Program-made: the position numbers and the translations under genes
From: Caenorhabditis elegans
Lineage: Eukaryota > Nematoda > Chromadorea > Rhabditida > Rhabditidae
DNA: 64,000 nt
Direction of reading: 5' to 3'
NCBI RefSeq assembly: GCF_000002985.6
Contig: NC_003279.8
Span: 11,532,001 to 11,596,000 of the forward strand
Shown here: in pieces, positions 54,663-64,000 of the stretch
Numbering within the stretch: position 1 is the stretch's first letter
Layout of the letters: each line of letters begins with the position of its first letter
The notes under the pieces: generated by a model
What the model was told of the DNA's origin: nothing
Database searches by the model: none
The model's input: the letters and a program-made list of their open reading frames with translations, nothing else

Positions 54663-55294
54663 ATGTTCTACGCGGTGAGATTCGAGCCGCCGCCGTCGAA
54701 AACTTGCTTTGACGTGACTCTAAAGACGGTGAGAGCGGCGGCGCCACGCAAAAAAAAAATCAATAATCAAATTTCAGTACGGACCGCCCTACACCGAGTA
54801 CATCGTAACCGTCGCAATTCCGCCGAAATTCCCGTTCTCGCCGCCGGCGATCACTTGCAAAACTGATAAAAATATGAAATTCCTGTTTTTGGAGGAAAAT
54901 CAATGGAAACCGTCTACCGGAATTGTTGCAGGTAGAGAAAATCGATAATTCTCCCCTTTTTTCAGCGAAAAAATTATCCTGAACGTATTTTTTTGGTAGC
55001 AAAACAACCGGATTTTTCTATTTTCTTTTTCAGAGGCTTCAGTACTAAATCCGTTGATAATCTCTTGTTTGTTGTCTGGTTACTGATACAATTTTTTAGT
55101 GATTCGAAATTTTATTTACCATGTGCCTACCTTAAACCTACAATATTCATTTTTCAGTCCTTATCGAAGCCTGCAGTGTGATTTCGCGTCGAGACCTGGT
55201 CCCCCGTGCACCGGTTCTTCCACGCATCCGTCCACCACAAGCACGTACGCCAACTAGTGCTTCGCCTGCAAAGTCGCCACAGAAAGCTGATTGA
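54663..55294 (+). CDS. Short UBC-fold (E2-like) protein lacking catalytic Cys, 118 residues
   Basis: Exons 54663-54728, 54778-54931 and 55158-55294: 357 nt, in phase. They read MFYAVRFEPPPSKTCFDVTL, YTEYIVTVAIPPKFPFSPPA, ITCKTDKNMKFLFLEENQWK, PSTGIVAVLIEACSVISRRD. Strand-strand-(P.FPF.PP)-...-(W.PS) is the order of ubiquitin-conjugating folds, but the HPN motif and active-site Cys are replaced by KNMKFLFLE. It therefore cannot act as a normal E2 and may be a UEV-type partner. The N-terminal helix of E2s is also missing. I start at 54663 because a TTTTCCAG acceptor ends at 54638, so an SL could join 24 nt upstream; an unseen upstream exon is possible. The tail is basic/Pro-rich (RIRPPQARTPTSASPAKSPQ). 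Confidence 0.75.
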
Positions 55295-55440
55295 TTGATT
55301 TTTGAGTAGAAAAAATAAAGTTTTGAATGTTTAAATTGAGTTTTTTACATTGAAACAGGTGGAAATGGAATAGACTTCTCGGGATGTATGGGTGACTGAC
55401 CAAACCACTTGAAGAAAATTAAGAATTTATCGTCTCAGTC

Positions 55441-55925
55441 CCACTACTCCTACAGTAGTCCTACAGTACCCCAACATCATCCCTACAGTAACCCTAAAGT
55501 ACTCTTACAGTAACCATACAGTACCACTACAGCTCCCCTACAGAAACGCTACCGTAACCCTACAGTAATGCTACAGTACTCCATCGAGTAAGTACCACTA
55601 TGATACCCTTACAGTAACGCTACAATAGGCCTACAGTACTACTAAATTATCACTACAGTACCACTAAGGAACCCCTCGAGTTATCCTAAATTATTACTAC
55701 AGTACCCCTACAGTATCTGTACCGTAACCCTACAGCAACACTACAGCAACACTATAGTAAGCCGACAGCAATTCTACAGTATCACTACAGAACCCCTACC
55801 GCAACCCTACAGTAACCCTACAGTACCACAATTGTAACCTCACAGAAGCCCCTACAGTATCCCCCTAGCACCACTACAGTACCCCCTCGAGTAACCCTAC
55901 AGTACCCCCGACAGTACACTAATCC
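55441..55925. repeat. CTACAGTA-type tandem repeat
   Basis: About 45 irregular units of (CC)CTACAGTA(AC/CC). The complementary sequence, TACTGTAG, forms a second array at 56371-56612 (inverted). Confidence 0.95.
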
Positions 55926-56121
55926 CAATATACATAGGAACCCTTCACTTGCCGAAGTCTCATTTTTCCAAAATATTGAAAAAACAGTCCCCATAATTGA
56001 CAGCCGTGGGAAGATTATTGAATTAGCATGTTTTTCTTCTGAATTTTTTTCATTTTCCTCAGAAAAACACATTGCCCATTCGTGAAATCCATTACTTAAT
56101 CACAGTTCATCCGAGTGGGTC

Positions 56122-56370
56122 AAATTGCTGACCCCCCCCCCCCCTACTTGACAGACGATACAGTACCATCTGTCTCTGAGAGTGGGGGGGGGGGGGGTCC
56201 ATTATTTAATCCCTCATACACCTAAATGCACGGCCTATGGTCTAATTATTTAGAGTAGGTCAGGATTGCCAAGCTTAATTGTTTGAAAAAAAAAACGAAA
56301 TATTTTGGTAGGGGTACTGGTACTGTATCGTCTGTCAAGTAGGGGGGGGGGGGGGGGGGGTCAGCAATTT
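56122..56370. repeat. Foldback element with C13 and G19 tracts in its arms
   Basis: The left arm 56122-56167 (AAATTGCTGAC, C13, TACTTGACAGACGATACAGT) is the reverse complement of 56319-56370, which carries G19. The spacer of ~150 bp has another G14 tract. It is flanked on each side by opposite-strand CTACAGTA arrays, so the whole 55441-56612 segment is an imperfect large palindrome. Confidence 0.9.
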
Positions 56371-56612
56371 AGGTGTATTGTAGTGACACTGTATGGGTAC
56401 TGTATAGATACTGTAAGCGTACTGTAGGGTTGACGTAGCGTTGCTGTAGGGATACTGTAATGATATTGTGTGGGGTACTGTAGTTTAGTGTAGTCGTACT
56501 GTAAGGGGGTACTGTAGCGGTTATGTAGAGGTACTGTAGTGGTACTGTAGAGAAACCTTAGGATACTGTTATGGTTACTTTAGGGGCACTGCAGGGGTAC
56601 TGTAGAAGTACT
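56371..56612. repeat. TACTGTAG-type tandem repeat
   Basis: About 20 irregular units of GGTACTGTAG(GGG/TG). It is complementary to the array at 55441-55925. Confidence 0.95.
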
Positions 56613-57937
56613 GAATTATGTACTCAAATTTTCAGAAAATTCTCTACTTTCACTGTGACTCCCCGGACTCCAAATTTTTCCCTAAAAATTCAAATTTTCG
56701 TCTGAAAATTCCGGTGCCACCTGCCCCTTGATTTTTCTTGCAAAATTTGTTTCTAATCAAAATGAAAATTTTTTACCACCTGTTCTTTAGGAACGCGTTT
56801 CTCATCAAAGACCTCTTTTTCCCTAATCCGCTTTTCTTATGCACCATGTTCCGATTCGGTACTTCACCACCACCTGTCAGGTTTATTAGTGACGAAAGAA
56901 ACATGCTCGATGCACCATGTCATCATTTTTTCAGAATTTTTAAAAGTTTTTCCCAAGCTTTTTCCAATAAATTGCAGAGCCCAGGTCATGGTGCATCGAC
57001 TCTACTTACCCCCCTCTATTATCTCCTACAATTCCAATTCCATGTAGGTCTTCTGTACAATAATGATACTCGGACCATCTGTCCCCTTCCCACCACGATT
57101 CCCGGTGACAGCTGCCTCTCCACGCCTGCCTCTGACCGTTCATGCCTTGTTACCCACCCTACTACTACTACTGCTAGCCATCTGTTCCCCCTTCCGAGCG
57201 GCGATACATCAAATCCGTCAAGCCCGAATTAGGAGGCAGAAGAAGAAGAAGAAGGAAGAAGACGTAGAAGATCTCCTTTGGGAATTCTCGAGTCATAAGT
57301 CTTCACAACTTTGAAGCTCTGAAGCCTCCCAACACCCCGAAGCAGGGCTTCACACAGTGTTATTGTTATGGATAAGTCTACGCGAATTTCGATGAAAAAT
57401 CGTTGTTGGTCCATTGGGAGCCCCGGAGGCAGAGAAGCAGAAAATCTCATGCATAGAAGTTTTGGGGGTGAAAGACAAAAGAGCCCTTAGCATGTAATCT
57501 GACACGCACCTGCCTTTCCTTTCCTCCGGATATGTACTTTTAAGCGAGAGAGAATGGCTCTTTTGAGAAGGTAGAGGTAGACATGGTGCATTCACTTTGA
57601 CAGTCTATATCTCAATTCTCTTTGGTTTGGCCAAAACATTATCAACTGAATAAATGTTCATCTTAGTTTTTTGTATAATTTCGTAGTTGAGCATGTTTGA
57701 TTATCTCAAAAATGAGTCGAGATACAAGCCGTCAAAGTTACTATTTTTTCCAGTTTCATAGTTGTTTGAAATCTTCTCAAAAAGTTTTTAAATTAAAACT
57801 CTGCTAGAAAAATTCACTGAGAAGCTAAGCTTGTGACTGGGTTTTGGACATGGTGCATCGATAAACGTATCCTCGTTGTGGTTTTCAAACAATATTCTCA
57901 ACATTTGAAAAGCTTAAAATTTTGCAGCTTGAAAAAG

Positions 57938-58472
57938 GAGTATCCTGAATGGGGAAATTGTTTTAAAATGTAGTATTCGTGCTCAAACTTTCGAATATAA
58001 CAAAAGAAAAACGGGAAAAATCCGTTAACATTGAGTCAGAAAAATCGACGAAAAATCATAAAAATTGTACTAGCGAAATCTTAGGCCACGAGGATTGCTC
58101 GAATTTAAATTCTGTTCTATATTGTGTTTTTTAAAAGTATTTTATACAATTTCTTCTTCCCAGTTTCCTCAAACTATTTGAGAAAGAAAAACGAATAAAA
58201 GTTTGAAAAATAGCATTTAAATCAATGTGTTGTTGAACGAATATGGCCTAGGAATCGCCTGGTGGCCTATGATTCATTCACGCGCGAATTTGAAATTAAT
58301 CCGCTTTCATCCGCTTTCGTCGATTTCAATTGCTCAATGTTAACGGATTTTTCCCGTTTTTCTTTTGTTATATTCGTAAGTTTCAGTTATATTTCGTAAG
58401 TTTTGTTATATTCGTAAGTTTGAGGAGCACGAATACTACATTTTAAAACAATTTCCCCATTCCGGATACTCT
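57938..58472. repeat. Inverted repeat, ~100-140 bp arms
   Basis: Left arm 57938-58035 (GAGTATCCTGAATGGGGAAA, GTAGTATTCGTGCTCAAACT, AAAGAAAAACGGGAAAAATC); right arm 58333-58472 is its reverse complement, with an inserted small tandem triplication of ATATT(T)CGTAAGTTT. The spacer is about 300 bp. Confidence 0.9.
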
Positions 58473-59824
58473 AATGGATACTCTAGTTTTTGATACCTTT
58501 CGAACATGGTGCATCGACTCTCTTCGTAAAAAACAATGCTAAATACCAAATTTTCTCTAACTTTATATTACATGCCGTCTAAGTTGAATAAGGCCCATAG
58601 CTAGGTTTTGGACATGGTGCATCGACCAAGGCAGCTCTTTTCTCTGTAGGTTATCAAAAAGTGTCAACTATCTACTTTTTTACAATTATATAGTTGAGCA
58701 CTTTCTGATGCTCCTTTCTAAACATTTTCAAGATCACAAGTGTAAAGTGTAACACCAAAGAATCCCCACAATAAACATGGCTTCCTGTTTTTTGTAATAG
58801 AACTGATATTCTGAATCTGTCAACAATATTGAGCTCTATTGAGCATCAGCTTTGTCAAATTTTGTAGCCTCTAATTTTGATGCGTTACACAGTCGCCGCT
58901 CAGCCAATTTCAAAACCCCCGCAAGGCTCTGAAAGGCAAAGATCTCCTTAATCGTGGCTCTTCTTGAGATGAGGTGCTCTTTCAAGCTCCTCCTCTCTCC
59001 CAATCTCTCACCACCTGCGTCTCCAGCGTCACGTCTTCATGAAGAGGGGTGCGCGAGTGGGGGGACTGAGCAGCACGGCTTCTTCTTCTTCTTTCTCTTT
59101 TCACTCTCTTTTTGGCTTCTTCTTCTTCCCCTTCAGCTTCTCGAACACTCACTAGCTTCCATGAATTGTAGCGGCTCTCTCTCTCACTTTCCCTGACTTA
59201 GTTACGCCACAATTTTATATTATTTTCGGGATTTTTTATATTCCAGTAATATTATTTCTTTGTGACGTGCTCGTTACTTCTGAAAATCTGTAAAAATTGA
59301 AGAAAAAAAATTAGTAGTCCAGGCCTAGAACTAGGCTTCCAAGGCCCTTATTTGAGTATAAAATTTAGTAGTTAAAAGGAGCATGCAAAAATTAAAAAAA
59401 ATTTAATTAATTTCCAAAAAAACTTTTGTTTTTTTGAATGTTTCAAAAGGAGTTTTCCAGTTTTCTTTCTTACAATTAGTAAAAATGTTTTTTTTTCACT
59501 CCAATACTTTTCATTTGACCCCCATGGGTCCCGCCACGAAAACCTGCCGGACTACTGTAGGTTTCGTGGTGGGACCCAAAATAAAGAGACTTGGATGCCA
59601 AATGAAAAAATGAATACCTAGAAAAATTTTAAAAAAAGTTCCAGCGTTTTTGTAAAAAAAATTTTGCTGTGCAACTATTATACCCTCCAATTTTCCAGGC
59701 CATATACTTCGGTTCATTTTCAAAAAAAAATTTCAATTTCCTAAAATTTCCTCTAGAAAACTATAGAAAAAAAGTTTTTTAAAATAATTTTCTTTTCAAA
59801 TTTTTGATGAAATCAAAGTAAACT

Positions 59825-60150
59825 GAGTTGCAGCACTATGTCTGATCTTTACCAATTTTTATGGACTATATCTCGGCCTATTTGAGCTATAATTAAAGAA
59901 ATTTTACTACAAAAATATAGAAAACCACTTAATAAACACTTTGTCAGTTAATTTTATTTTGATAAAATTAAAAGCAACTGAGCTAAAAGCTGTAGAATAG
60001 CTGTAGACATATCTTGATCGATGCACTATGTCTGATCTTTACCAATTTTTATGGACTATATCTCGGCCTATTTGAGCTATAATTTGAACATTTTAACTAC
60101 AGAAATATAGAAAACTACTTAATAAACATTTTGTCAGTTAACTTTGTTTT
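59825..60150. repeat. Direct repeat, ~190 bp period
   Basis: GTCTGATCTTTACCAATTTT, TATGGACTATATCTCGGCCT and ATTTGAGCTATAATT...AATATAGAAAAC occur at 59840 and again at 60029. Each is followed by CTTAATAAACA(C/T)TTTGTCAGTTAA. Confidence 0.9.
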
Positions 60151-60247
60151 GGTAAAAGATTTTTCAATTTTTGTCTCTAATTTTTGTTCTTGCTTCCAAA
60201 TTATCCATCTAACATATGTAAATTGTTGATTATTCACAAATTTGCAG

Positions 60248-64000
<3,753 letters not shown>

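Larger units (their letters stand above)
56613..60247. other. Upstream region of unc-75, no gene recognised
   Basis: Holds the CATGGTGCATCGAC-tagged ~190 bp repeats (56900-58620), an inverted repeat (57938-58472) and a pyrimidine-rich segment at 58940-59210 (TTCTTCTTCTTCTTTCTCTT, GGCTCTCTCTCTCACTTTCC). The latter looks like a C. elegans core-promoter region and may be the unc-75 5' end. A GGGTCCCGCC palindrome lies at 59505-59610. Open frames at 57063 (83 codons, hydrophobic start) and 58954 (80 codons) lack support. Confidence 0.4.

Noticed and set aside
56738..57314. Overlapping frames of 164 and 83 codons, one with a hydrophobic start
   Set aside because: No splice context, low-complexity (AAG)n tail, and they lie among CATGGTGCATCGAC repeats. 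There is no family resemblance.

Overview
The window looks like nuclear DNA of Caenorhabditis elegans, or a very close relative. The gene set and order match what I remember of the right half of C. elegans chromosome I (dys-1, timm-23, slmo-1 and unc-75 as neighbours). This is recall and was not checked by search. Independent signs are short exons with TTTCAG acceptors, intronic (TTAGGC)n, the GGCCTAGAAA and CTACAGTA dispersed repeats, and nested pol III tRNA genes. I rebuilt gene models by hand from splice sites and checked that every exon chain stays in frame.

Left part (1-25.8 kb, minus strand): dys-1, the dystrophin orthologue. Forty exons give 3,276 codons from the ATG at 25792 to the left edge, where the EF-hand region is cut. 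From right to left lie the calponin-homology actin-binding domains, hinge 1, a long spectrin-repeat rod with two low-complexity linkers, then WW and EF-hand segments. The introns carry minisatellites, telomere-like arrays, palindromic elements and tRNA-like pol III elements.

Middle part (27.9-40 kb): a secreted vWA plus C-type lectin gene (minus), flanked by decayed pieces of the same family and by the C-terminal half of a cuticle collagen. Next come an unrecognised 823-residue gene (plus) and a very small gene (minus). Between these and the mitochondrial genes is a long degenerate telomere-like array.

Mitochondrial pair (40.4-47.5 kb): slmo-1 (PRELI/slowmo lipid-transfer family, minus) and timm-23 (inner-membrane translocase, plus) are divergently transcribed from a gap of about 1.2 kb.

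Right part (47.7-64 kb): a tRNA-Lys gene, a coiled-coil protein (minus) and an EGF-repeat membrane protein (minus) whose introns hold three further tRNA genes. A short UBC-fold protein lacking the catalytic cysteine (plus) follows. A repeat-rich 5 kb gap then leads to the first RRM exons of unc-75 (plus), which runs off the right edge. Two unc-75 exons lie between long inverted-repeat arms, one of which reaches the window edge.
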